DNA from: Oxalobacteraceae sp. CFBP 13730
GTDB taxonomy: Bacteria > Pseudomonadota > Gammaproteobacteria > Burkholderiales > Burkholderiaceae_D
Assembly (NCBI GenBank): GCA_014841835.1
Contig: JACYUQ010000001.1
Location: 310,001-374,000 of the forward strand
DNA length: 64,000 nt
Direction: 5' to 3'
Part shown: one piece after another, positions 9,469-17,639 of the stretch
How positions within the stretch are numbered: position 1 is the stretch's first letter
How the letters are laid out: each line of letters starts with the position of its first letter
Position numbers and translations under genes: made by a program
Notes under the pieces: generated by a model
Seen by the model: the letters and a program-made list of their open reading frames with translations, nothing else
What the model was told of the DNA's origin: nothing
Database searches by the model: none

Positions 9469-10725
9469 TTATTCCCCAAGCAATTCCGACACCACTTCCA
9501 TGCCCTCGACGCGCTCGGCCACGACCTTGAGCACCATCACGAGCGGCACGCCCAGCAACAAGCCCCAGACGCCCCACAGCCAGCCCCAGAACAGCAGACT
9601 GACGAACACTGCTGCCGGATTCATGCGCGCGATCTTGCCAGTCATCCAGGTTGCGACGACCATGCCAACCAGCGTGGCGATGCCGAGCGAAGCGCCGGCC
9701 ACGAGCGTCACCATGCCCACCGTTTCAAATTGCAGAAACGCCGCCATGCCGGTCGCAACTGTGATCACAAGCGGCCCGAAATACGGCATCAGGTGCGCGA
9801 CGCCGGCAAAGGCGGCCCAGGCGCCGGCGTTTTCCAGACCGATCGCGCGCAATGTGCCCCACATCAGCAGCGCCAGCAGGACATTGGTCACCAGCAGCAT
9901 GAACATATAGCTCTGGATCGAGGTATTGATGTCGTCCAGAATATGGACCGTGACCTTCTTGCGCGAGAGCGAAGGCCCCGTCAGTTTGACCAGCTTGCGC
10001 TTGAAGGTGTCCCCCGCCAGGAGCAGGAAGAACACGAGAAAGATCACCATCGTGGCCTGCGACATGAACGCGGCCAGGCTCATCGAGCCGGCCAGCACCC
10101 AGTCCATCACGCGAATCGGCGAGCTACCCGACGCGTAACCTGCATTCTGACGCTTTTGCTGGGTGACCCGGCGCGCATCCGAGCCGACATTGCTGGCGGC
10201 GCGTTCGATTTCAGCGGCCGCCGCCTGCATCTGTTGCAGTGTCGAGCGCTGCCCGGTCGTATTGGACAGGATGCGCGTGACTTTCGACGTCAGCGTCGGG
10301 AGATCGTCGATGATATTGAAGAATTCGCCCTGCAGCCGGTACACGGTGCCAGCCATCGCGCCTACGATCACGACCGTGACCAGTGTGGCGCCGACGATGC
10401 GGCGGATATGCCAGCGCTCGAGCCAGCGTACGACAGGATTGAGGGTATATGCGATCAGAATGCCGAGCAGGAGCGGCACGAAGAATTTTTGCGCCCATTG
10501 GAGCGCGAAGACGAATGCGATAGTGGCGAGTACGCCGAGCGATAGACCGCGGGCGTTGACATGCAATGGAACGCGCAGGCCACCGATGTGGAGCGCGAGC
10601 TCATCGCCGGTGGAACGCACCTCGGGATGGAGGGCGTCACCGTTGCTGCTGGGGGGCAAAGCCCCCGGGGCGGCAGTATCAGGCGGGGTTGCCGGCATGG
10701 CCGGATCAGATTGAGCTAGCTGCAT
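9469..10725 (-). CDS. AI-2E family transporter (PerM-like)
   Basis: 418-residue inner membrane protein. A 60-residue, Pro-rich cytoplasmic N-terminus precedes the membrane part. Family features are present: two hydrophobic helices near residues 62-95 (LLLGILIAYTLNPVVRWLERW), a long soluble loop near 125-210, and the C-terminal cluster with MPYFGPLVITV and WGWLWGVWGLLLGVPLVMVLKV. Members include the autoinducer-2 exporter TqsA and Na+/H+ antiporters; substrate cannot be read from sequence. It lies about 45 bases downstream of its neighbour on the same strand, the BON lipoprotein gene, so co-transcription is possible. Confidence 0.9.
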   Translation of the reverse strand: MQLAQSDPAMPATPPDTAAPGALPPSSNGDALHPEVRSTGDELALHIGGLRVPLHVNARGLSLGVLATIAFVFALQWAQKFFVPLLLGILIAYTLNPVVRWLERWHIRRIVGATLVTVVIVGAMAGTVYRLQGEFFNIIDDLPTLTSKVTRILSNTTGQRSTLQQMQAAAAEIERAASNVGSDARRVTQQKRQNAGYASGSSPIRVMDWVLAGSMSLAAFMSQATMVIFLVFFLLLAGDTFKRKLVKLTGPSLSRKKVTVHILDDINTSIQSYMFMLLVTNVLLALLMWGTLRAIGLENAGAWAAFAGVAHLMPYFGPLVITVATGMAAFLQFETVGMVTLVAGASLGIATLVGMVVATWMTGKIARMNPAAVFVSLLFWGWLWGVWGLLLGVPLVMVLKVVAERVEGMEVVSELLGE

Positions 10726-10770
10726 ATGTGTGCCTGAACAAGTGACCGGGCCGCCCCGGCGATCCGACTA

Positions 10771-11085
10771 TTATTTCACGCGGATGTCGTTCTTGACAGC
10801 GGTCACGCCTTTGACGCCACGTGCGATCTCGACAGCGCGCTGTGCATCGCGTGCATCAGCAACAAAGCCCGACAGCTGAACGTCGCCCTTGAAGGTTTCG
10901 ACGTTGACTTCACGTGCTTTCACGTTAGGGTCGTTGATCAGGGCAGCCTTGACCTTGGTGGTGATCACTGCGTCGTCGACGTATTCGCCGGTGCTGGCTT
11001 GCTTGTTGGTCGACGAGCAACCGACAGCGGTGATAGCGACGGTAGCGAAGATGGCAGCGGAGATGATGCTTTTAGCGATTTTCAT
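10771..11085 (-). CDS. BON-domain lipoprotein
   Basis: 104 residues; AGGAG precedes the ATG. A lipoprotein signal ends at AVGCSS (Cys near residue 23). One BON domain fills residues ~38-104 (DDAVITTKVKAALINDP...VQLSGFVADARDAQRAVEIARGVKGV), a fold that binds phospholipid or peptidoglycan surfaces in OsmY-type proteins. Likely periplasmic, induced by envelope or osmotic stress by analogy with OsmY. A second BON lipoprotein lies at 19837. Confidence 0.88.
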   Translation of the reverse strand: MKIAKSIISAAIFATVAITAVGCSSTNKQASTGEYVDDAVITTKVKAALINDPNVKAREVNVETFKGDVQLSGFVADARDAQRAVEIARGVKGVTAVKNDIRVK

Positions 11086-11164
11086 GATGGCTCCTAATAA
11101 TGATCATGTTTAAAACTTACCCTTGCGGGCGGATTGCGCGGCGCCGGCAAGCCGGCCCGCAGGT

Positions 11165-11716
11165 TTATTTGCCGTACGCCGTCCGGGCGGTGCTCACGCA
11201 TCCATCCTTGACAGCGCCGGCGAAAGCATCGCACTTCTGCAGTGCGACGCGGTATTCAGCTTCGATCTTGGCATCATTGGCGTCCAGCCGGGCCTCGATC
11301 GCCTTGCGGTCGGCCCGGGCATCAGCCTGGAGCGTGACCAGTGTTGCCTTGGCCTGGGCCAGGCACACTTCGCGCTCGTTACCCACCAGCGTTTCGCAGC
11401 GCGTCTTGTCGCGTTCGTGGAACGCGGTCGCGATGCGCATGCGTGCCTGGGTATAAGCCGCCAGCGTGTTCTTGTGTGCCGCCGTCGCCTCTTCTTCGAT
11501 CCGGATGCGCGCTGCGCGGGCATTGGCCACACAGATATCGTGCGGCACACCCGCCATGGCATCACACTGGCTCTTGGCGGCATCATAGGCAGCTTCAGCA
11601 GTGTCCATTGCGTATTGATAACTGGTCTTCGCATCCTGCCCTGCTTGTTGTGCCAGGGCTGGAAGGGTCCAGGCCATGGCAACAGCAATCAGGAACGTCA
11701 CGTGCGAAATTTTCAT
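11165..11716 (-). CDS. Periplasmic hypothetical protein, Cys-paired helical repeats
   Basis: 183 residues with a signal peptide ending at ALAQ (residue ~22). The mature part is Ala-rich helix. Cys occurs in three pairs spaced about 12 residues apart (SQCDAMAGVPHDICVANAR, TRCETLVGNEREVCLAQAK, QKCDAFAGAVKDGCVSTAR), each in the frame KC-x5-G-x4-5-C-x3-AR. This reads as three repeats, each probably a disulphide-closed helical hairpin. The 115-residue protein at 12529 carries a single copy of a similar pattern (ACRQRPAAERKACVAEAR). Function unknown. Confidence 0.7.
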   Translation of the reverse strand: MKISHVTFLIAVAMAWTLPALAQQAGQDAKTSYQYAMDTAEAAYDAAKSQCDAMAGVPHDICVANARAARIRIEEEATAAHKNTLAAYTQARMRIATAFHERDKTRCETLVGNEREVCLAQAKATLVTLQADARADRKAIEARLDANDAKIEAEYRVALQKCDAFAGAVKDGCVSTARTAYGK

Positions 11717-11965
11717 TATTTTTGTTCACCATTTGTCAACACTGGCGCTATCTTTACATGCGCAGCACGCTCGTTCTGTTCGCTGGCGAACATAATACGC
11801 AGAGTGCTGGTGCTTGTCACACAAACCATCCAGATTGCCTGCCATATTCATCGGCAACTGGCCAAGCGGCGGCCCGGTGCTGTAAAACAGAGTAAGTGTG
11901 GCAACGCACAGACCTGTGGCGACAGCATGATTATTCTGAACCATACCATTTGTCAGGAGAACAAC

Positions 11966-12424
11966 ATGAATGCAAACCGTAAACTTATCGCCGTCGTACT
12001 GGCCACTGGCGCCCTGCTCACAGGCTGCGCTACCAACAGCTCCCAGCCGTTCGGTGGGGGCTACAACAACGCCAGCAACAGTGCATCGGCCGGCTACGGC
12101 GTGATCGATTCGATCCAGGTGGCGCAGGCTGAAAACCGTACCAGCGGCGCCGGCGCGATTCTTGGCGGTGTGGTCGGTGCATTGGCCGGCAACCAGATCG
12201 GTAGCGGCGGCGGTCGCACGGCAGCCACCGTGGCCGCCGGCGTTGCAGGTGCCGCACTGGGTAACAGCGTTGAAAAGAACCGCAACGCGCCGGGTCCTGA
12301 GCAATACCAGATCAATGTGCGCATGGACAACGGCGAGTACCGCGCCGTCATGCAGGACAGCGTCTACGATCTGCGCGTGGGCAACCGCGTGCGCATCGTC
12401 GACGGCCGCGTTTACCGCTACTGA
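11966..12424 (+). CDS. Glycine-zipper 2TM outer membrane lipoprotein, SlyB-like
   Basis: 152 residues from ATG 11966 with AGGAGA 6 bases upstream. Lipobox LLTGCA (Cys near 20). A glycine-zipper pair at residues ~60-95 (GAGAILGGVVGALAGNQIG, TVAAGVAGAALGNSVE) precedes a C-terminal beta domain (YQINVRMDNGEYRAVMQD...RVRIVDGRVYRY). The order matches SlyB/17-kDa surface antigen lipoproteins, which stabilise the outer membrane under stress. A second protein of the same design is encoded at 21422. Confidence 0.88.
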   Translation: MNANRKLIAVVLATGALLTGCATNSSQPFGGGYNNASNSASAGYGVIDSIQVAQAENRTSGAGAILGGVVGALAGNQIGSGGGRTAATVAAGVAGAALGNSVEKNRNAPGPEQYQINVRMDNGEYRAVMQDSVYDLRVGNRVRIVDGRVYRY

Positions 12425-12528
12425 TCCGGCTACCCGGCCGCATCGCCCGGCCGGTTGAAGTGATGGGGTAGCGCCCGGTCTCTTCGACCAGCCTGTTCCT
12501 GTCTGCTGCACCGCCTCCGGAGAACACC

Positions 12529-12876
12529 ATGGGACATGTCATCCGCACCGCCAGCACCACCCTGCTGGCTCTGGCAACCTCACTTGCCTGCCTGAGCGCC
12601 ACCGCGCAACCCGTCCAGCCCACCGGCGGTGACGCCAATGTCAGTCAGGTTGCTGCCCGCCAGCAAGCCCAGGAAATCGCCAAAGGCGATCCGGAACGCT
12701 GGTACCGCGACGACCCAGAGCAACAGACGCTGCGCAAGGAACTGCGCGCGGCGCTGCAGGAAGCGCAAAACGCATGCCGGCAACGGCCCGCCGCCGAACG
12801 CAAGGCCTGCGTGGCCGAAGCACGCGCAACGTTTCAGCGCGATTCGGCATCGCCGGCCAAAACACCATCCGCGTAG
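12529..12876 (+). CDS. Small periplasmic hypothetical protein
   Basis: 115 residues behind CCGGAGAAC. The signal peptide ends near residue 27 (LSATAQP). The mature part is hydrophilic and probably helical; residues ~80-98 carry the paired-Cys pattern ACRQRPAAERKACVAEAR also seen three times in the protein encoded at 11165-11716. The two may belong to one loose family. Function unknown. It converges on the DUF3616 gene. Confidence 0.65.
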   Translation: MGHVIRTASTTLLALATSLACLSATAQPVQPTGGDANVSQVAARQQAQEIAKGDPERWYRDDPEQQTLRKELRAALQEAQNACRQRPAAERKACVAEARATFQRDSASPAKTPSA

Positions 12877-12898
12877 CGGCCCGGCGCACGCTGCCGGT

Positions 12899-14041
12899 TC
12901 AGCGCTTTTTCTTGCGTGACGGGAGCGGATACACATCCGCTACCAGCGTGCTCTCGCCAATTTGCCGGCTCGGCGATGCCGAGTCGTGTACCACCAGCAA
13001 ACCTTCGTCAGTCCCGTCGCGGCTGGCAAACAGCGCAATGCCTTCCGGATGATCGACGCCCTGCCCGAACGGCAGATTCATCACGTGCTCCAGCATCGCG
13101 CTGGACACGACCGTTTCGCCATCCGGTTCGGCACCGCCAGCCCACCTGAACAGCGTCACGGGCCCATCGAGATCCATCGTCGGTCCGGCCAGGATCAATA
13201 AGTCCCTGCCCTGCTTGCACAGGTCGCGAATGCCCAGCCCGCCCAAATCGAGAAAGTGCTTGCGGTACAGGTTGCCATCGACATCGAGTGGTGCCAGACG
13301 CAGGGAACCCGGATTCTCGTCATCGACCGGGGCGATTTCGATGATGGTGGCCCAGCCCCGCAGCACCGGCCCGCGCAGGCCAAGCAGGACACGCTTGCCC
13401 GCCAGCGCGATGCCCTCGATATCAAAACCGTTGTCCTTGCCGGGAATGGCCAGGAACGGGCCGATGTGTTCATCGAGCCTGAGCTGCGCGGTGAGTTCGT
13501 TGCCATGCGCGTCGCCACGCAGCATGGCGGCGGTGCGGCGCTTGCCCTTGTGCTCGATCTCCTTGACCAGCGTGGGTATCCCATCCTGTTCGCCCATCGG
13601 GATGCGACCCAGCAGGTAGCGGTTGCCATCGGCGCTGACAGTGGCCAGGCGCTTGTGTGTGCGCTTGTTGCCGTCATCCGGGTCGGGTTTCTTGCGGCGC
13701 AGACTGTGCGAACCCGTCACCCACATGTATTTGCCATCGCAGGCCAGGCCTTCGACATCGGCTTCGTTAATGCGTTCCTTCTCGACGTCAAACGCCGGCA
13801 GCGGCAAATCGAAGAAATCGTGCAGCGCGAACTGGCGATGCTCGCGTGCAAAGCTGCTCTGGCCGCGGCTGTCTTCCTCTACCAGTGTCAGGCGCTCGAT
13901 GCTGACCGACTCATCGTTCGCGAGCCACAGCGTTTTGCCCATGCGCAGCGCCACGGACAGGCCGTTGCGCAGCTCTTTGTCGGGACTCAGGTCATCGCGT
14001 TCCGGATGGAATTCGAGCAGAACGATATTCGAGGGATGCAT
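12899..14041 (-). CDS. DUF3616 domain protein
   Basis: 380 residues from ATG 14041 (MHPSNIVLLEF); earlier in-frame starts read through a terminator-like hairpin and are unlikely. It resembles DUF3616 proteins, which look like beta-propellers: repeated short strands with motifs such as DIEGIALAGKRVLLGLRGPVLRGWA, EGLACDGKYMWVTGSHS and HPEGIALFASRDGTDEGLLVVHD. No signal peptide. The enzymatic or binding role is unknown. Confidence 0.75.
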   Translation of the reverse strand: MHPSNIVLLEFHPERDDLSPDKELRNGLSVALRMGKTLWLANDESVSIERLTLVEEDSRGQSSFAREHRQFALHDFFDLPLPAFDVEKERINEADVEGLACDGKYMWVTGSHSLRRKKPDPDDGNKRTHKRLATVSADGNRYLLGRIPMGEQDGIPTLVKEIEHKGKRRTAAMLRGDAHGNELTAQLRLDEHIGPFLAIPGKDNGFDIEGIALAGKRVLLGLRGPVLRGWATIIEIAPVDDENPGSLRLAPLDVDGNLYRKHFLDLGGLGIRDLCKQGRDLLILAGPTMDLDGPVTLFRWAGGAEPDGETVVSSAMLEHVMNLPFGQGVDHPEGIALFASRDGTDEGLLVVHDSASPSRQIGESTLVADVYPLPSRKKKR

Positions 14042-14104
14042 GGGTATCTCGTGGTAAATGATGTACATCCAGCATACCCGATCGGTGACGCCGCCAATAC
14101 AGGA

Positions 14105-14142
14105 CAAAAAAAGACGGCGTCCAATGTGCGATTGGACGCCGT
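14105..14142 (-). terminator. Intrinsic terminator of the yqjE-type operon
   Basis: Read on the minus strand, ACGGCGTCCAAT pairs with ATTGGACGCCGT around five bases (14114-14142) and is followed by a run of T (14106-14111 on the plus strand as A). It lies about 90 bases past the stop of the gene at 14228. Confidence 0.85.
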
Positions 14143-14227
14143 TCAAGCCCCACCATAGCCGCTGCAGCGCACTGCGCTGTGGCGTCATTTGTTACGCCTG
14201 GCCGAGGTACACCACCGGCCAGGCCGC

Positions 14228-14617
14228 TCAGGCTTCTTTTGCTGCCTTGCGCGCACGCTTGCGATTGAAGTACCAGCCCAGAACACCCACCGCCACTGCA
14301 GCGCCGGCCACCGGCTTGCCGAGACGACGCTGGCGCACGAAGTTCAGCGCATTCATTGCATACGGCATCAGCATCGCCACATTCGCGCCCGTCGGCTTGA
14401 GCAGCGCATCGGCCTTGGTGCGCAATGCCACCGTGGTGTGATCGAAGGCCGTGCGCATCATGACTTCAGGCTTGATGCCGTGCTGGATGCTGGCTTTGGC
14501 ATGGGCCACGCCGGCGCGGAAGAACTCGCCTTCACGCAGGAGTTCTTTCTTGCGCACCGCCGGGTCCAGGCTGTGTTGATGACCGGCCAACCCGGTCGTC
14601 TCGTCGTGTTTGTGCAT
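14228..14617 (-). CDS. Small membrane-associated hypothetical protein
   Basis: 129 residues from ATG 14617, chosen because AAGGAAG lies 6 bases upstream. The N-terminal 30 residues are His- and charge-rich. A single hydrophobic helix near residues 104-120 (GAAVAVGVLGWYFN) is followed by a basic tail rich in Lys/Arg/Ala. It is third in a set of three minus-strand genes (DUF883, YqjE, this), the same order as E. coli yqjD-yqjE-yqjK, and may be the yqjK counterpart in position, though sequence similarity is not evident to me. Confidence 0.65.
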   Translation of the reverse strand: MHKHDETTGLAGHQHSLDPAVRKKELLREGEFFRAGVAHAKASIQHGIKPEVMMRTAFDHTTVALRTKADALLKPTGANVAMLMPYAMNALNFVRQRRLGKPVAGAAVAVGVLGWYFNRKRARKAAKEA

Positions 14618-14640
14618 GTTGGCTTCCTTGGATACGCCGC

Positions 14641-15027
14641 TCACAGCAACATCTCGCGGTCGTTTTTCAGTTCTTTCATCGTGGCCGGGAATCCCAGCTT
14701 GTTCTGCTTGATCAACGCCATGCCCTTGGCCACCAGGATGGCCGTGATCAGCGTGAACACCGCGAACATGATCAACAGGATGGTCCAGCCCATCGATTCC
14801 CATGCCAGCGCCACGATGGTCATGGCGCCGAACGCAATGGCAAACCAGACTGCCAGCACGGCGACGGCAAAAATCGCCACCAGCTCGATGACATGGTTGC
14901 GGATCTCGGCCAGCTCAAGCGCAGCGAGTTCCACGCGCGAGACCGCCAGGCCGAACAGACTCTTGAAGAGACTGGAAATGCCGGCAAACACCCCGGGGTT
15001 CTGCACGTTTGCTTCTTGTTTATCCAC
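14641..15027 (-). CDS. yqjE: YqjE/DUF1469-type membrane protein (phage-holin-like family)
   Basis: 128 residues with two strong membrane helices at about residues 47-75 and 80-103. The N-terminal amphipathic helix (LFGLAVSRVELAALELAEIRNH) is the typical lead of this family. E. coli YqjE is a small inner membrane protein encoded beside the ribosome-binding tail-anchored protein YqjD. It sits 13 bases downstream of the DUF883 gene. Confidence 0.85.
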   Translation of the reverse strand: MDKQEANVQNPGVFAGISSLFKSLFGLAVSRVELAALELAEIRNHVIELVAIFAVAVLAVWFAIAFGAMTIVALAWESMGWTILLIMFAVFTLITAILVAKGMALIKQNKLGFPATMKELKNDREMLL

Positions 15028-15040
15028 GTGGCCTCCAGCC

Positions 15041-15385
15041 TTATTGTTTGCGGCTGATCAGCAGGCCGATGAGCACACCGACACCTGCCGCTACTGCCAC
15101 GATACGCCATGGATTATGTTTCACATAATCATCAGCGGTATGCACCAGCTCCTTACCCTTGACCACGGCCTGCGTGGGCATCAGGCTGGCACCGCCCAGC
15201 ACGCTATCGAGCATTGCCATGCCGCGCTCGCGCAGCTCTTCGGCTTTTTCACCGGTGAGCGATGCTGCAGCGGTGAGCATGGATTGCGCATCGCGCACCA
15301 GTGCTTTCATGTCGGACTGGGTGGCATAGGTGCTGCCGCTGATCGGGTGCATGCCGCCGTGGCTGTTGCGGGAAGTGTCTAGCAT
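15041..15385 (-). CDS. DUF883 (ElaB/YqjD-type) tail-anchored protein
   Basis: 114 residues. A central helix with charged repeats (TGEKAEELRERGMAMLDSVL) is followed by the family-defining HNPWRIVAVAAGVGVLIGLLISRK at the C-terminus, a single tail anchor. Family members bind stationary-phase ribosomes and hold them at the inner membrane. First gene of a three-gene operon with the YqjE-like gene and a small membrane protein. Confidence 0.88.
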   Translation of the reverse strand: MLDTSRNSHGGMHPISGSTYATQSDMKALVRDAQSMLTAAASLTGEKAEELRERGMAMLDSVLGGASLMPTQAVVKGKELVHTADDYVKHNPWRIVAVAAGVGVLIGLLISRKQ

Positions 15386-15448
15386 GTTCTACTCCTGTCA
15401 CTAATCAATCAATGAAACTGACCCGCACGAGGCGGGTCACGGTCAAGC

Positions 15449-15982
15449 TCAGGCCATCAGGTCGCGCATGTCGTCGGCGTGCTCTTCTTCAACAGCCATG
15501 ATTTCCACCAGCATGTTGCGGGTGGTTGGATCCTTGTCACCGATCGCCACGATCATCTGGCGATACGATTCGATCGCCACACGTTCGGCGATCAGATCGG
15601 CGCGGACCATGTCCTGCGCGTTCTCGGATGCGTCGTATTCGGCGTGGCTGCGCGCAGCGAACGTGGCCGGGTTGAAGTCTGGCGAACCGTTCAGTTGCAC
15701 AATGCGTTCGGCGATGCGGTCAGCGTGTTCCTGCTCTTGCTGCGCGTGCTCGAGGAACTCGGCCTTGATCTGGCCGGTGCCCGGGCCGCTGACCGTGTAG
15801 TAATGACGCTTGTAGCGCATCACGCACAGCAGTTCGGTGGCCAGTGCATCGTTCAGCATGGCGATGACCGCTTCACGGTCGGCCTGGTAGCCCTCGGTAA
15901 CGGCGCCGTCGTCGAGGTTGGCGGCTGCCTTGCGGATTGCGGAGACATCAAAGCCGTGGCCGAGGTTGTTGGTTTGTTCCAT
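15449..15982 (-). CDS. Ferritin-like / bacterioferritin-type protein
   Basis: 177 residues, four-helix ferritin-like fold. Metal ligands of the di-iron site are visible as Glu-x2-His pairs across helices: ALATELLCVMRY, EHAQQEQEHADRI, LIAERVAIESYRQM and AVEEEHADD. It therefore looks able to bind iron and may act in iron storage or protection from peroxide. It is not Dps in layout. ATG is preceded by AAGGAACG. It is flanked by stress-type genes, in line with a stationary-phase or oxidative role. Confidence 0.85.
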   Translation of the reverse strand: MEQTNNLGHGFDVSAIRKAAANLDDGAVTEGYQADREAVIAMLNDALATELLCVMRYKRHYYTVSGPGTGQIKAEFLEHAQQEQEHADRIAERIVQLNGSPDFNPATFAARSHAEYDASENAQDMVRADLIAERVAIESYRQMIVAIGDKDPTTRNMLVEIMAVEEEHADDMRDLMA

Positions 15983-16019
15983 TGTCGTTCCTTAATTCAG
16001 AGTCAATTCAAAAATATGT

Positions 16020-16943
16020 TCAACGCGCTGCTGCGCGTGGCGGAATGGCGGCACCTTCGTTCGACAGAACGATTTCGACGCGACGATTCTGCTGACGGCT
16101 TGCTGCGCTGTCGTTCGATGCAACAGGGAATGCTTCGCCGTATGCGCGCATGGCGATACGTTCACGCGGCACGCCCTGGCCGGCCAGCGCGGTCGCGACA
16201 GCGGCGGCGCGGCGTTCGGACAGTTGCTGGTTGTGGCTCTCGCTGCCGGTGCTGTCGGTAAAGCCTTCGATCAGCACCGTGCGCTTCGGGTTCTGGGCCA
16301 TCACATCGGCCAGCTTGCGCAAGGTCGACATGCCATTCGGGTTCAATACGGCCTGATCGGTAGCAAACAGGACATCGCCGATCGTGACCACGAAGCCACG
16401 CTCGGTTTTCACCGCCTGCAGATCGACCAGCAGTGCTTCGAGCTTGGCGGTGCGTTCGGCCATGGCGGCGGTTTCAGCCTGTGCTGCCTGTGCCTGCATC
16501 TGGGCTTGCTGTGCCTGGCCTTGTGCCTGCTGAGCAGCAGCCTGCGCTGCTTCAGCGTCGCGCTTGGCGCGATCGGCTTCGGCGGTGCGCGCATCCAGGC
16601 GCACCATGTCGCGCTGACGCGTTGCATCGGCGATATTCGCTTCGGCGGCCTTGCCCTTGGCGACTTCCTGCGCCGTGGCGATGCGCTGCTTGGCCACGTA
16701 GGCCAGGCGGTCGATGTCGCTCAGGCTTTCGCGGCGGGCCGCAGCCTGGTTGGCCTGGTCGAGGGCCTCGCTGGCCTGCTTGAATTCGAGTGGTGCGTAG
16801 GTGGAAACCTGCGAATTATTGTTTGCGCTGACGAAGTCGGCACGCGCCTGGTCGAGCGTTGGCGTGGTCATCGGCGCGCTGGCGCAGGCTGCCGCCAGCA
16901 CGGCGGCGGCCAGGATCGATACGGCGGATTTGCGGTTTTTCAT
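16020..16943 (-). CDS. OmpA-domain lipoprotein with coiled-coil
   Basis: 307 residues from ATG 16943 (AAGGAAT upstream). The lipobox is AAACAS (Cys near residue 20). Residues ~30-80 are a DUF4398-like helical region, and ~85-175 form an Ala/Gln/Arg-rich coiled coil with long AQQAQ repeats. The OmpA peptidoglycan-binding domain occupies the C-terminal ~115 residues (DVLFATDQAVLNPNG, EGFTDSTGSESHNQQLSERRA, NRRVEIV). It should be anchored to the outer membrane and reach the wall. The next gene upstream encodes a stand-alone DUF4398 lipoprotein; the pair probably works together. Confidence 0.9.
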   Translation of the reverse strand: MKNRKSAVSILAAAVLAAACASAPMTTPTLDQARADFVSANNNSQVSTYAPLEFKQASEALDQANQAAARRESLSDIDRLAYVAKQRIATAQEVAKGKAAEANIADATRQRDMVRLDARTAEADRAKRDAEAAQAAAQQAQGQAQQAQMQAQAAQAETAAMAERTAKLEALLVDLQAVKTERGFVVTIGDVLFATDQAVLNPNGMSTLRKLADVMAQNPKRTVLIEGFTDSTGSESHNQQLSERRAAAVATALAGQGVPRERIAMRAYGEAFPVASNDSAASRQQNRRVEIVLSNEGAAIPPRAAAR

Positions 16944-17048
16944 GTTGTTATTCCTTTTATTTTCCAAGCGCCGGATCGTCGGCGCGAACTCCTGTCCGGG
17001 GACAGGAAACAGTGCAATGACTCAAATGACTCAGTTAGCTCAGTTGCC

Positions 17049-17438
17049 TTACTTGGTGTTGGCGCGATCGACTTCTTCACGCAGCACGCGCAGATCGTCA
17101 TTCAGCTGGGTTGAAGCAGCCGTTGCCTTGCTCGATACAGCCTTGCTCTGGGCGAGCTTGGCGTCGGCCTGGGCCTGCACCGCCAGTTCGCGTGCCATCT
17201 TGTAGTCACGCGCGGCCAGTGCCTGGTTGGCACGGCCCATTTTTTCGCGTGCCGCTGTAATTTCAGCTGGGGCCAGGTCAGCTGCACCTGCCGACACTGC
17301 GTTCTCGATCGCGTTGCGCGAGACTGCCACGTCCGCCGTTGCAGGCGCCTTGTCAGGACTTGCGCAGGCCGTCAATGCCAGCAGAGCGGCAACGCAGCCA
17401 AGGCGGGCAAACCCGGTCATCGATTGATGTTTATTCAT
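17049..17438 (-). CDS. DUF4398 lipoprotein
   Basis: 129 residues from ATG 17438, which lies 7 bases after AGGAGA; the GTG just before is too close. Lipobox ALTACAS (Cys near residue 25). The mature part is one long helical hairpin (AENAVSAGAADLAPAEITAAREKMGRANQALAARDY), the DUF4398 pattern, commonly encoded beside OmpA-domain lipoproteins as here. A structural role in the periplasm is likely. The spacer to the next gene contains a short hairpin CCTGTC-CGGG-GACAGG at 16991-17006. Confidence 0.85.
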   Translation of the reverse strand: MNKHQSMTGFARLGCVAALLALTACASPDKAPATADVAVSRNAIENAVSAGAADLAPAEITAAREKMGRANQALAARDYKMARELAVQAQADAKLAQSKAVSSKATAASTQLNDDLRVLREEVDRANTK

Positions 17439-17639
17439 CACATTTTCTCCTGGGAAGTGGTGTAGATAACGTTATAAACCTGTTATCGGATGCGCTCAGT
17501 TCGGTGACGCACATTGCCTGCAGCGCCGCGTACCCGCAGCACATACGCGGCTCATTGCCGACACTGGGTGCAGCATCGCACGCTGGCACGGTTCCTCATA
17601 GGGTACCCTCGCCGCATCGACTACCGACAAAGGATGATC

